Positions 48,047 through 59,990 of a stretch of DNA of 64,000 nt are shown here, piece by piece. Both the position numbers and the translations under genes were made by a program. The DNA is from Brachypodium distachyon (taxonomy: Eukaryota > Streptophyta > Magnoliopsida > Poales > Poaceae), in assembly GCF_000005505.3 (NCBI RefSeq), contig NC_016133.3, forward strand, positions 19,096,001 to 19,160,000, written 5' to 3'. Under the pieces are notes generated by a model that saw only the letters and a list, made by a program, of their open reading frames with translations, made no database searches and was not told where the DNA came from. Within the stretch, counting starts at the first letter, position 1, and the number at the start of each line of letters is the position of its first letter.

Positions 48047-51000
48047 ATGGAAAGCGCGGTGCCTCGCTCCCAGGGGAACAGCGGCGCTGACCCTGAGAGG
48101 GACGGCGCCGGCGTCGCCCAGGAGCGGGACGAAGCCCGCGGCCTGGAGAGAGTTGCGACGGAGAGCAACGGCGCCGCCGGGGCCCTGCCGCAGATCCAGG
48201 AAGCTACGGGAGAGGGGAAGACATGCCACCAGGTGAGCGAGCTCCCACCTCCGTCGCCCATCTTCTCTCCGGCTATCCTCCCATTTCGCATCTGCTGTAA
48301 TCTGTTCCTCCGGTGCTCTCGCAGTGCCGTCAGAAAAGGACGCACTACGCGGCGGCTTGCACGGCGGTGAAGAACTATGGGCTGTGCTCGCTCAGATACT
48401 GCCGGAGTTGCCTGCGTAATAGGTAGTACAAGAATTGTTCTCCGTTGTTGCAATCATCATCTCTGTGGTCGAGCAAACTGATCATCTGAGACTGTTTGTT
48501 GATGGTTTGTTTAGGTATGGCGAGGTCGCTGAGGTGGTGGCGCAGAAGGCTAACTGGACCTGCCCCAAGTGCAGGGGAGATTGCAACTGCAGCATGTGCA
48601 GGTGAGCTGATGCAGGGTGGTGATCTGGCCTCTTTTCATGGGGGATTAATATGGAATTCTTCAGTTAGATTTCACACTATGGTTTTGTTTGGTAGAAAGA
48701 AGAATGGGGAAACACCGACAGGGATACTGGCCCCTGCCGCCAAGGCGTCGGGGTGTTCCTCCGTCCATGATTTGCTAAACAAGGGGGCAGACATGGTGGC
48801 TGCTGCGCAGAAGTTGGTAAACCCTTTAAAGGTGAATGATACCCTGATTGTACTAGTTTGTTTCTCAAGTCTATCAATGTGTATAGTTCATGGAAAGAAG
48901 TCCACCTCTGTATTAAGCAATTGTTCGTTCTGGCTGATCAGCTTCTCTGACTCCCTTTGTTATGAACAAGCAGGGCAAGCCAAGTATAACCCTGGGGACA
49001 GAGAATGGTGCTAATGAAGTGCAAGCTGGAGCAGATGATCTCAATGCAGTTCCTTCTGTTCCTGCAAAAAAGAACCTGAAGGTTAACTGCAAAGTAAATA
49101 AATGTCCCGCTGATAAGAAGTCCCTGCTGGGAACTGGGAGCCTAGTTGCTCCTGAGAATGCAATAGCGCTACCCAGGGGCACCCCTGTCACTAACATTGC
49201 AGGTGTAGAGCTGGAGGCTGAAGATGTTGGGCCTGCAATTCAATTTTATGAGTTCTGCCGCTCTTTTGCTGAGGTATTTATGGGAAACCAATAATACAGT
49301 TATGCATGTCTTTTTATAAGAACATCTTGCTAAAATTCGCAATAACAGTAGAAGACCAGATTTGCATTTGATGTCCGGTGATTTTACCAGCGCCATGTCA
49401 TGTCATCGTACAGAATATGGGAGAGGAACGGAACCTATTCGCATAGTTGAACACTTGAACTCTTGGAAAATCTGTGTTAAGTGTGTTCATACATTTATGA
49501 TTTATCTTCACTCACCTATTCGTATTTATTATAATTGTTATCAGTTAGGATTCTCTGAATATGGTAAACATTAGTTGAGTTTAGTCGTGATACATTAAGG
49601 ACATCTTGCGAACATTCGCAGTACAGTAAAAGACCAGATTCGCATTTAGATGTCCGGTGATTTTACCAGCGCCCTGTCATGTCATCATACTGAATATGGG
49701 AGAGAAATATGTGAATCTATACATGCACTCACCTATCCTATGAGTGAGATATCGTGCACGGCACAAAATAAAAATAATGTTTCTAGGTGAAAGAAACCTA
49801 TTCTCTCTCTTTTTTTTGCGCTTACGTGAAAGAAACCTATTCTTTTTTGTGTGTGTTGCACATAGATGAAAGAAACCTATTCACATAGTTGAACACTTGA
49901 ACTCTTGGAAAATCTGTGTTAAGTGTGTTCATGCATTTATCTTCACTCACCTATTTGTATTTAAGTATAATTATTATCAGTTACGAATTCTGTGGATTTG
50001 TTAAAATTAATTGAGTTTATGTCGTCTGTAACAAGCTAACCTATCATTGTTCAATTATGTACTGTCATCTGGTAGAAGAAGAGTTATGTACAGGCCTGAG
50101 AGAGGGCAAACACCCCAAGATTTACAACACTATACACCAAAGTGTTAAGCACCATATAGAGTAGTGCCCCTAGCCCCCCTGCCCTGCTCTCACTCGCATC
50201 CGGGCCTCATCCTGGATCAGGGGAGGAAGCTCGCAATGTCAGGCTGTGTGTTGTTGAAGGTTGCCAGAGCGACGAGGTGCCCTTCCGGAAGGCAGGAGGG
50301 ATGGACTGGATGGCCAAATGCCACCAATCCACGAAGTCCTCTCTGTCAACGGCCGATAATTTGTATGATAGTTCATAGCATAATCAAATGCATCTTATTT
50401 GTTAGCTAAAAAGTTGCATTACTATCATATGTTACTTCTTATTTGGCTGCTATCCATGTGTATTTTTAAAATTGGGGTCAATCCTTCAACTATTAATTTC
50501 TTAGTTTCTTGTTTGCACTTTTCTTCAAGAACAATTACCATTCATAAGACCCATAGAAATTTGGTGTATTCTTTTTCTTAAATTCTACGGAGATAGATAT
50601 AACTCTCTTCATAAATGTTCTCGTGTATACATGTTTTACAAACCAATAGACAAGGATGTTGCAGACTTCCGATTATAATTTTAATTGTTCTTATAGCAAT
50701 GTCTACTAAAGCAGTTCCTAAGTCATAGAAACATCTATTTTATTGTCACTGTATTTGATTCTGAAAGGCAAGTGCACAATTTTAATTAAAAACAAAAATA
50801 GTAAACAGTAGTTAGTCATGCACCCTTTTTGGCCATCTCGAGTGTTTGGTCTTGGCATTTGATTTTCCTCACTTGGCCCTTGCTCGCGTTAATTTACCAT
50901 CTTAAAGAAATAATTCACACTAGAAGAAGGCTGGAATCCTTCAATTTGGGCAACCTCGTCTCTACTTGTACTGAATGGCAGAGCTCTTGTCCTGGCTTAT

Positions 51001-54000
51001 GCCAAAGAAAATTAAAAGGCTATCATATGCAGTTAATGGTCTATTTCAGTCACTGGAAACCAAAAATTAAGTATCACTACATGCAGCTGACTGTTTTTTC
51101 TTACTCCCTGATGTCATTAACAAAACCAAAATATTCATTACATGTAGCTGACTGCTTACTCAATGCAATTGTGTGGGAAGTTTCAGCAACCGCTACATGG
51201 TAGTTATGACCTCATATCTTGCTTCACACATTTTGAAACAATTATAGCAAAAATGTTAGAAACTTTGGATGGTTGAGAAGTTGCTAGAACATGTTAAAAA
51301 ATAATTTATAACAACTAGATATGCAATGACAAATCAAAATTTGACAATTCTTTTATAATATAAGGTTATACTCTCTTTTGCATTACAATCATGCAAGAAT
51401 TGTATGTTATTTGATGTATTACATTTTTTTTACAATGCCTCTTCAGTTTTTAGATATAAGCAATCAGTTGTTGTCCCGATAGAATAAATAGCCACACCAC
51501 ACAATGTAAATCATTGTCTGGTTCAAGCACTTCATGCCATCTTGAGCAAGCACCAAACTTCCAATGTCGTGCGTCATAAGACCATAATGTTTAAACCGGT
51601 TCCAAGCCCCTTAACCATCACAGAACCATTCAAATAACCCCCCACGGTTGGATTGGAGGGTACTATTGCATACATAGTTGACATGGATCGGTTGCCAACA
51701 TAGGTTCCACATCAGTGACATCACCCTAGACCGACATGAAGGGTCATTTGAATGGTTGTGCAAAGGTTAAGGGGCTGCCTACCTTGTTTGAGACATGGAT
51801 CGGTTGCCAACATAGGTTCCACATCAGTGACATCACCCTAAACCGACATGAAGGGTCATTTGAATGGTTGTGCAAAGGTTAAGGGGCTGCCTACCTTGTT
51901 TGAAACCTCAGGTGGTTGTGTTGTCACGGGCTCATGGCTTCAAACCTCAGGGGTGTCAGTTTGACATTTTCCTTATCATTATCAAATAAATTATTTTTGT
52001 TTGGGAAGGATATTTTTTGTAAAGTTGGTCTCAAAAGTTTTTGTGTCCATGGTTTAACATGGTAATCTGTTCTTGTAAGTCCGCTTGCATTTAGAGATTA
52101 GTTTTCAAGTATTGTAAATGGCATAGCATTAACATCACAAATGTTTTGTATGCAGTTTTTTCAAATAAGGAAAGGACAACCTGAGAGAATTCTTCAAGAC
52201 ATAACTGGAGGTCGTGAACTTCGAGTTGTAGCTTCACTTATTGCGGAGTTGCATATAAACCTGTTCTCTATCATTAAAGAAGACAGAGGGGAGAAGTAAA
52301 TACATTCCAAAATGCTGTTCATAGCTTTGTTCACATTTAACTATGGATGACTAAATGGATTTTTTTCCCTAGGCCTTTGAATTATTCAAGAGATGGGGAT
52401 GGATGGATAATAGACATTGGCAAATATATCACCGAGTCAGACTCTGTCTCAAAGGAATTCCCTCTTGACTCTTTAAAGCTGGGACTAGTGGGGTACAAAA
52501 ATTTAAGCCCGTCCTGTAAGCTATATGTGCTGAATTTTCTGTGTGATGCGACTCTATCTTCAGTGTGAGTACTGCCTATCTTATTTGCTGGAACCTTTCA
52601 CTCCACTACTAACTCTTTATATTCTAATTATCTTGTAAATTTATTCAGCAAATTCAGGACCTGGACTGATGAACAAAACGAGAAGGCAGCTGAACGAAAG
52701 AATGCTGCCAGGGAAAAAATCCGTGCTGCAAATGAAAAGGTATTAACCTGTGCAAGTCTTTTTGTCAAGTCACTTAATTTTATAGCAATCAACAACACTT
52801 TCTCTGGTTTCGTAGGAAAAGGAGTTAAAAGAAAGACAGAGTGACATGGCTAAAGATCCACTTTTGAGCGAGGGAGCGGACACTCCTAGCAATGTTGAAT
52901 CTGAAATAAAGGAGGCAAAGGAAGTCAAGCAGACAGCCACAAATGGTCTGAACGTTACGACTTATATATCTACATCTCTGCATTAAAATTTGCTTCAGCT
53001 TTCTGTATTTTTCTCAGACCTTCATACGTCTGACCTTTTAGAGTTTTACACAATTATTTGAATATATATTTTTCACATTATATTTGGTTTTGTTTTATGC
53101 ACATTTTCAAGCTTCAGCCCTAATTTGCATTTAGCAGATGTTCTCTGTTCATTTGTACCAGTGACATGGACACTGAGATGCGTTACCACGAGACAGATAC
53201 TCTAGATGTATATATCAGTAAGGACCAGGAAACATACGGCGATACTATGTACCTTGATAAAAAAAATTGTCCATTTGTGTTCCTTGATCCTATATATCTG
53301 TCAAATGGGCCTTCGTTGTCCTTTCTGTGTCAAGCAAATAAAGAAATATCAAATATGTTACCATGACTTTATATTTGTTCTGACAAATTAAGTAAAAATG
53401 CTTGGTCTTGGTCTTTCGGACATAACAGATATTGCCTCTTTAGCAGTGTGTGAAGTTATCGTCTGCAACATTGTTTATTTATCTAATTGTGTAGTACCTG
53501 AACCTAGTTTGTTGGTGGAAGGTGCGGGTAGACTCAAATTTGGGTGCTTTCTTCTTTAAGAAAGATAGACAGTCCCTCTTAGATATTTTATTTTTTATCT
53601 GATGTAATAATGTATAAAGACATTGAGCTTCGTTTTAAAAAATAAGACATGAGCTAGCTGTACTATACTATTTTTCTTATTTTTCTTCTCAATTTTGGCA
53701 GCATTAGATGAGGAGGTTGGAGTTGTCCTTTCGACCAAGCCTGTCATGGTAGACAAAGGGGTAGCATACTGGAAGCTGGATGGCTATTGTAATGATGCAA
53801 CAATAATGCGCCAAGGTATTATAGACTTTTATTTTACTCACATGCAATATAAAACTAGTGATACTAATATCTTGTTTATATCAGAGATCGACAGTCAAAA
53901 TATAATTAGCAACAAAGACATATGGTTCAAGTTCACTGAAGATGAAGAGAAAGTTATAGGAGATCATGTGGCCAGAAGGTAAAGGTGTTTTCACACCAAA

Positions 54001-56270
54001 TTTATTTGGTTGGGACTTTGTATTTTCTAAAACTAGTATACTTGCTGTTCCATTGTTCCTATATCTAAAAAAAAATGGTACTACCTCCGTTCCATAATTC
54101 TTGTCGAAATATTACATGTATCTAGACGCTTTTTAGAATAGATACATCCACTTTTGAGCAAATTTGAGACAAGAATTATGGAACGGAGGGAGTAGTTACT
54201 ACTGATATTTAATTAAGTGGATCCTATAATTATTGTAACATTTGATATTTCGCTTTTGGTGTTGTGTTATGATTGGGCAACTTGGCTTTCTAGTAATGTA
54301 ATTGAAGCATAATCCTTTGAAGTATCATTCTGAGAATATAATACGTTAAGAGATTTTTCCTAAGACTGATGTACTTTATAATATGCATAAAGCCCAGTAT
54401 TAACTGATACAGTCCAAATTTATGGGTGTCAATACTGCAATAGGGCCCCATTCCCTGTTCCTTCTCGGAATTCCCTTATTTAAGGATAGGGATGTGAAAA
54501 TTTATGTTCCCCATGGAGGACGCTTAACTGGTCAATTGTTTCCCATCGGCTAAATGCAGACTCGGTCACCATATTGCTCCAAATACTTTTCGAAAAGATA
54601 CTTCTTCATTTAAATCTCAAAACCAAAAGTAGATCAGATTTAAGTACAGCCCTGATTTGGCTGTTGCAAACAACATCTCGTACACCATATGGCTCCAAAT
54701 ACTTTTCGTAAAGATGCTTCTTCATTTAAATCTCAAAACCGAAAGTAGATCAGATTTAAGTACAGCCCTGATTCGGCTGTTGCAAACAACATAGTCCTGC
54801 AAAGCAACTAGGGGTGTGGCCTAGGCAAGTATAAGTCAAGCCTTGCTTAGCCAGGTTAGGCATTTGGTAGAGCAAATAAAAACTAGCTTTAGCTTATATT
54901 GGCTAGAAAATTCTTAGTTGGGAGCGCCATATTGATTCTCCTCTGCAGGCAAAGAATCGTTCTAGTCTTAGATGGCAGTTGCTCTCTCATAAAGACCACT
55001 AGGTGCAGCAATTCCAATCATGCTATTCGCCCTTCGGCTACGAGGACCAAACAAAGAACCTTACTCTTCTAGGTTATGCCCAAGCTAAATAAATTCCACT
55101 TTCCTTCGCCGGTACTCACCTACACTAGTACTCCCTTCTCTATGTCACCCCCCCACAACTGCCATATCTTGCCATTGTGATCCCATGCTTCCAGTACTCA
55201 TTGCAGGGATTGTGGGTGTTGGTGAGGGTTGGCAATCTTCCACCACCATCACAGGGTGGGTAACTAACAAGATAAAGAAAATAATGACTATAAAATAACT
55301 GCTGGTGAAGTACTTTTGATCGATTCCTTCAAATAAGCATAGATGGAAGAATTAACTACTTGCATACTTTGGAATGCAAGAATTCCAGAGCTCGTAAACA
55401 GATGGTTGATGCTTTGGTTTCATGGATTGGTTAAGACTTTCTTTATATGCATACAGTTTTGCTGTTCTCTGTTTCCTCTGGAAAATCTAAAACCTAAGGC
55501 TTTAACTCTATTTGATCTCAAAATATAAACTTGTTTATATACGGTATTATCTTTGCTATATATTAATATAGTTTCATTAAAGATCAGATATAATGTTAAC
55601 TTATACTTTAAAGTTTAAACTTTAAACCTGGAACATCATCCCTTCTAGCTGATGATGAATCCAGTCTCTCTTTTTTCAAGTCATAGAACCGAATGCACCA
55701 ATCTGCTCCGATTTCTTTTGGATGAAGAAATTTCTTAGTTCAAGTTGGACTGAATATTTATTTTACTTTTTTTATCGGAGAAGTTATAGCAGGTTAGTAA
55801 GGTGATCTTATTTTCACAACCTCCATCTATAGTAGTAGGGAAGATACTTCTTGTTGCCAAAATTCTTGTCTAATCTGGTATCTGGTTGCAACTGGTTTAT
55901 ATAGATCCCGAGGTCGGTCAAGAAAGCGTACTTGGGGACAATGATGGCTGATCTCAATCTCTGGGCGTTTAGCTGGTTGAAGGTATTTATTTTATCATTT
56001 CTATGCACCTTTTCTTTTCTGAATCGGAAGGTACACCTCATTTCCATAGTACTGAAATGGAAATATGTCTTCTTTTAATGTATGAGTGCACGAACCCACA
56101 AGGGAGTTCATTAGGTTATATTACGAACATTACCAGTTACCTGCTACGTAGTACTAATAATTAATAAAGACAACAGACACTAGCCTAAGTCTACGTGTTA
56201 AATTCAGAGTGGAAACTCTGAATCTTCGTTGATGTTCTGTTTTGGCAGGTGGATGGACTATGCTAGCTGA
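48047..56270 (+). CDS. CDCA7-like zinc-finger protein (zf-4CXXC_R1) with DDT-like region
   Basis: Twelve exons: 48047-48232, 48325-48422, 48515-48601, 48696-48831, 48974-49273, 52156-52295, 52373-52564, 52649-52739, 52816-52945, 53702-53815, 53885-53978 and 56249-56270. All phases agree and give 529 residues; the ATG at 47957 is an alternative start adding 30. Residues about 60-150 form the cysteine-rich CDCA7/R1-type finger: CHQCRQKRTHY, a middle CSLRYCRSC, then CPKCRGDCNCSMCRKKNGE and PTGILAPAAKASG. After an acidic linker, EFCRSFAEFFQIRKGQPE and ELRVVASLIAELHINLF mark a DDT/WHIM-like helical region, followed by a charged coiled-coil-like stretch (EQNEKAAERKNAAREKIRAA). Animal CDCA7 partners the remodeller HELLS in DNA-methylation maintenance, and plant relatives are linked to DDM1; a nuclear chromatin role is inferred. 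The last exon codes only RWMDYAS after a 2.3-kb intron. No damage is seen. Confidence 0.92.
49321..49985. repeat. Diverged segmental duplication inside intron 5
   Basis: Sequence from 49321 (acatcttgctaaaattcgc) recurs from about 49601 with an offset of 280 bp through a shared block containing gatgtccggtgattttacca. The offset grows to about 441 bp for the later block (agttgaacacttgaactctt), showing that about 160 bp was inserted in the second copy at roughly 49710-49870. Copies differ by scattered substitutions, so this is older than the 112-bp repeat further on. Confidence 0.8.
51680..51903. repeat. Near-perfect 112-bp tandem duplication
   Basis: Copy 1 (51680-51791) and copy 2 (51792-51903) start gacatggatcggttgccaac and differ at one position that I can see (ctagacc versus ctaaacc). 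They are directly adjacent. The near identity implies a recent event. Confidence 0.93.
54081..54192. mobile_element. Stowaway-type MITE (112 bp)
   Basis: Left end CTACCTCCGTTCCATAATTC and right end GAATTATGGAACGGAGGGAG are inverted repeats flanked by TA (54079-54080 and 54193-54194). A left-truncated relative, with shared words acatgtatctaga and gagacaagaattatgg, lies at about 61485-61588. Confidence 0.9.
54567..54792. repeat. Tandem duplication, about 116-bp period
   Basis: The block starting caccatattgctccaaatac at 54567 is repeated from 54683 (caccatatggctccaaatac) through gctgttgcaaacaacat, with a few substitutions. It is moderately recent. Confidence 0.88.
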
Positions 56271-58200
56271 GACCCGGCAGCGTTTGTACTGTACACTGTA
56301 GATGGCATAAACGGAGGAAAGTTTTGCTATAGGAAAGTTATACATTTACTGGACGACTAACAACAACTGAAGATTCAACTAAAGCATCTGAATCCGAAGC
56401 TTATGACATGTTCTCTGCAGATGACAAGGCAGCAAAGTCTCTGTACAGTAGTCTGTAACACCTTTTGCAGTTGTTCCCCAGGACATAGGAGTATTGAAGC
56501 TAGGAGGGTGCAACCTCTGAGCATAAATAGCATTATAATTTGAGTGTGGTACCGTCAAATTTTCCTGTTGTGTATCTTCTGTTTAAACAAATGACTTTCC
56601 CCCCTTCCTTTTCCGAACTTGGGAGATTTAATTAATGCTTTTCCCATAAGAAAAGCAGGATTCAGTATAATGAACTGTGGAAACCCTAGCCATCCAGAGA
56701 AACCTAGCCACTCCGTCTCTTCCGCCCAGACCCACCGGTCCATGTGGCCTGCTGGCCACCTGAACATTGGGAATTTGGGAGTTGGTCTCAACCTGTTTTA
56801 AACTTTTGGTGTTCCATAGCGTCGGATTGCTGGAGGAATTGACGCTATATTGAGTAGTAAAGGTACTCCACCTTGTTGCGGTGTTAGTTTTCTCCAGCAA
56901 TGTCGCACAGCTGGTGAGTTTGATTCCTTGCAGATCAAGCTTGACTAGTTTCACGAGTGTTTTTTTCCTTTATTTGACATCCGAGTTTTTTTTTTGTCTA
57001 TGCCGTTTTGTTGCATGTTGAGAATCCTTCTCCATCAAGCTGCACGGTGTTGGTTTGATGACCTGCAGATTTCAGGGTGTAGCCTAGCTCCTAGCCAACG
57101 CTCTTTCGTTGATTATTCGATCTCACCTAACTCGAAGATCGGCTGCCAAGGTGTTCAAAGCCTTTGGTCTTTGGTGGCGACTCAAATTTCTGTGCTTTTG
57201 GGAGAACATGGTCATCTGTTGCTCTTTTCTTTTCTGCCCCTACTTTAGTGGAAAGGCAGAGAAGACTCGAGCTATAGCGATTGAAACATAGGACAAGTCA
57301 AGCAAATGAAATGAAGGGCGCAGGTGAAGGAAAATGACGAAGTTGTGAGAAAAAGGACTGCTAACAAAAATATAAATAGAAATGGGCCTTGCAATTAGAG
57401 ATTTTTTCCACTTGTACTCTTCCACTAAAGGGCATCATCAATGGTCTTTTGTCATAATTCCTAGTACTATGTATTAATGTATATCCCCAGAGTAAACTCG
57501 AGGGGAGGAGCCTAGGAGAGTTCAAACCTAAGATCCAAGGCTCGGATTCAAGATGTGTCACCTGGACCGATGGCAAAATGCACAATACAAACAAAAATAA
57601 TAATACTTTTTGTCTGGACATGTGGGGCCTCATGTCTTGCCTTTCCTCGGACTTTGGACCTTTCAATTTCATTTTCTTTTTATTATACATATAGGGTGTT
57701 TAATTATTTAGATTGGCAAATCTATCTCAAGGATGTACGAAGCATGGAATTAGTAAAAAATTTGGTGGGTTCAAATGACTAAACAATCTTGATGGGATCT
57801 ACTAAGATTGTTGGAACCCTTACTGATTTATGATTGAGCGGTGCTTCTGTGCACCCACTAAAACCTAACTAGTCAGGGCACAAATGGCGCCACTCAGGGA
57901 CAGAGCCAGCTGTGTGGCCAGGTGGGGCCCGCCCCAACCTAAAATTTAATTTTATATGTATACTCGAGAAAAAAGCCCAAAAAAGACATTTGTCATACCC
58001 TAAATGAAAATTTCAACTCCGCCACTGGCTCCACTCACCCACTTCTTCCCGCCAAATCTCTCTCTCTCTCTCCCTATCTTGTCGTCTTCATAGGAATCCA
58101 TCACGGGTCTACTATCCTATCCACCTTTCTTTTGCTACTTACTCGAATTCATATTGTATCGCATATCGGGCACCTGATTGTTGAAGTTGTGATCCAAATC
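56271..58200. other. 3' flank of the CDCA7-like gene, intergenic
   Basis: Includes the probable 3' UTR to about 56560 (TATAATTTG-rich, no canonical AATAAA seen). At 57895-58035 a repeat-like segment has inverted ends (agagccag and ctggctcc), typical of a small foldback element. No gene was recognised. Confidence 0.5.
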
Positions 58201-58210
58201 CTCCAGGCAT

Positions 58211-58325
58211 CGGAACTTCCGCCCCAACGAACCTCCAGTTGCTCTCTGTTACTCTTCGAGGAATAACCGGAACTTCCGCATATTCGTGAATTTGCGGAAC
58301 TTCCGCCTCACCACTGGAACTTCCG
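58211..58325. repeat. Cluster of four CGGAACTTCCG-like motifs
   Basis: CGGAACTTCCG occurs at about 58211, 58268 and 58295, and TGGAACTTCCG at 58315. The motif is an interrupted palindrome. Grass transposon fragments often contain such phrases, so a decayed retroelement is the simplest reading. Confidence 0.7.
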
Positions 58326-58635
58326 GGTGCAACATGACGGATCTGTTTTGACATAATGCTCCTACTATATGTACCCCTTGTAAGCAGCCGTTTCGGGATG
58401 AGTTGATCGTGAAACATCCCTGGCATTGTATACACTCTCCATATAGTGAAATTTCACTGGCTGGCAACCGTGGTTTTTTCCTCTCGTTGTTTGAGAGGGT
58501 TTTTCATGTTAAATCCGTGTGTCATTGTGCTGTGATTTCTTCTTCGTTCTTGCTCGTCGCGTTCTTCTTCGTTCCTCGTTCTTGCTTGTCGCGTTCATAA
58601 CACTGATGAATTTTATATTGTATGTTGCATTGTAC

Positions 58636-58875
58636 TCACTTTTGTTCACAAAAATGATGTCCGTGCATTACAATGTTTAACTTTGTCCAATAATTAGACC
58701 AATGATATGTGAGTTACTTAATCGTTTACAAGAATTATCATGGGATTTGTATTCAAATGGAGTTTCCAATGGTATAAAATCTATAACACATAGTCTACAT
58801 ATTATTGATCCAGTTGATGATTAAACTTAAACTCCAAAATGTATTAGCGTCATTGTTTGTAGTCCAACAAGTATG
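58636..58875. mobile_element. Degenerate Stowaway-type MITE
   Basis: Words such as ttcacaaaaatgatgtccgtg, tttgtccaataattagacca and attagcgtcattgtttgtag match, in order, the MITE at 8481-8721, but the termini are decayed and no clean TA flanks remain. Confidence 0.5.
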
Positions 58876-59044
58876 CGCACCAATGAAAAATCATAAATCC
58901 CCAAGTAGCCAGCTGAACTAACATGAAAAGTGATATGATTTCACTATGTTTTTTTTTGATGTGTCTAAACGTTTTTTTATGTAAAAACATTCATATTTGA
59001 GCAAATTTGAGTACTTTCAAAAAAAAACTTGAGTCAGTTAGGCA

Positions 59045-59350
59045 GTGTTTGGTTCTAGAGCAAGGTGGAATGGAACGGAACGGTTCTATTCTTATAGGAA
59101 TGAATGTAATGTAACGGTTCTAATTTTTTATATCTTAAGAACCAAACACTTAAATCATTGGTTCCACTTGGAACCAACTCATTCATACATTTTTGAGAAA
59201 TGCGATGGTTAGTCATATTAAGGGAATATTCTTTTTTGAGAAACCATATGGTTCCATTCCACTTCTCCATGACCAAACACAAGAATCATCTCAGCTTTTG
59301 AAACCATTCAGTTACATTCCACTTCGTGATCTCAAGCAAACACTAACAAG
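59045..59350. mobile_element. Foldback MITE-like element (about 300 bp)
   Basis: The left side starts cagtgtttggttctagagca and the right side ends ctcaagcaaacactaac, so cagtgtttg and caaacactaa are inverted ends. Inner segments (ggaatggaac and gttccattcc) pair as well. Ends resemble Tourist or hAT MITEs; the target duplication is not clear. Confidence 0.55.
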
Positions 59351-59577
59351 TAATTTCATTCTGGGTAATCGTGATCAAACCATGTATGATACAGCTGCAA
59401 ATCGCACCATCCGGCAACTTGGTGCGAGTCACGCAAAGGTTCTCCTTCACCGACAACGGTGTTTGGCTTGACGCCAGAGAGGTACTGCTACACGGTACGC
59501 GTTCCAGCCGTCCACCACCCGAACCCGACCCGGGAAGAAATCTGGGCAACCACGCCACGCTGCCGTATATATCTGCC

Positions 59578-59596
59578 CCCCCCCCCCCCCCCCCCG
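59578..59596. repeat. Poly-C tract
   Basis: An uninterrupted run of about 19 C bases between tctgcc and gccctgttagg. Length is likely to vary between individuals and be hard to assemble. Confidence 0.85.
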
Positions 59597-59937
59597 CCCT
59601 GTTAGGTCGTGATTTTAAGGTCTTAGAATTGAAGGTTGTTGTTCTTCTTATTCTGAATCTCGATCTTGTTTTTATCTTTGTTAGGTCGTGATTTTCTAGG
59701 ACGAAGCACGGTTTTTTTTCGCGTCGCATAACCTAGATCCAGACCAACATATGTTGATCACCTATTTGAAAGATCACGGATTTCTTTTCTTATATAACCT
59801 AGATCCAGTTCTATTGATTTTTGGTGCGTTGTCAGATGTATAGAACATATCTTGCAGAGTTTTGATGTCGAGTCTTGTTGCTGTGTCAGGGATCTTGTGT
59901 CCAAAACTACGACTAATACGTATTTTGTTAGATGGTA

Positions 59938-59988
59938 CTCCCTCCGTCCCAAATAAGTGACACATCACTTGTTTCGGGACGGAGGGAG
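59938..59988. mobile_element. Minimal Stowaway-like hairpin (51 bp)
   Basis: CTCCCTCCGTCCC at the left and GGGACGGAGGGAG at the right are perfect 13-bp inverted repeats, flanked by TA (59936-59937 and 59989-59990). The interior of about 25 bp is nearly self-complementary (aagtgacacatcactt). It is far shorter than the other copies in the window and looks like an internal-deletion derivative. Confidence 0.88.
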
Positions 59989-59990
59989 TA

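Larger units (their letters stand above)
49274..52155. other. CDCA7-like intron 5
   Basis: A 2.9-kb AT-rich intron with two sets of tandem duplication (49321-49985 and 51680-51903), listed separately. The middle (50000-51600) has no recognisable gene or transposon. Confidence 0.55.
53979..56248. other. CDCA7-like intron 11
   Basis: A 2.3-kb intron before the 22-bp terminal exon. It contains a Stowaway-type MITE (54081-54192) and a 116-bp tandem duplication (54567-54792). No other gene is visible. Confidence 0.55.

Noticed and set aside
51680..54792. Tandem repeats considered as a CRISPR-like or satellite array
   Set aside because: Only two copies each, no spacers of regular length, eukaryotic intron context; they are simple tandem duplications.
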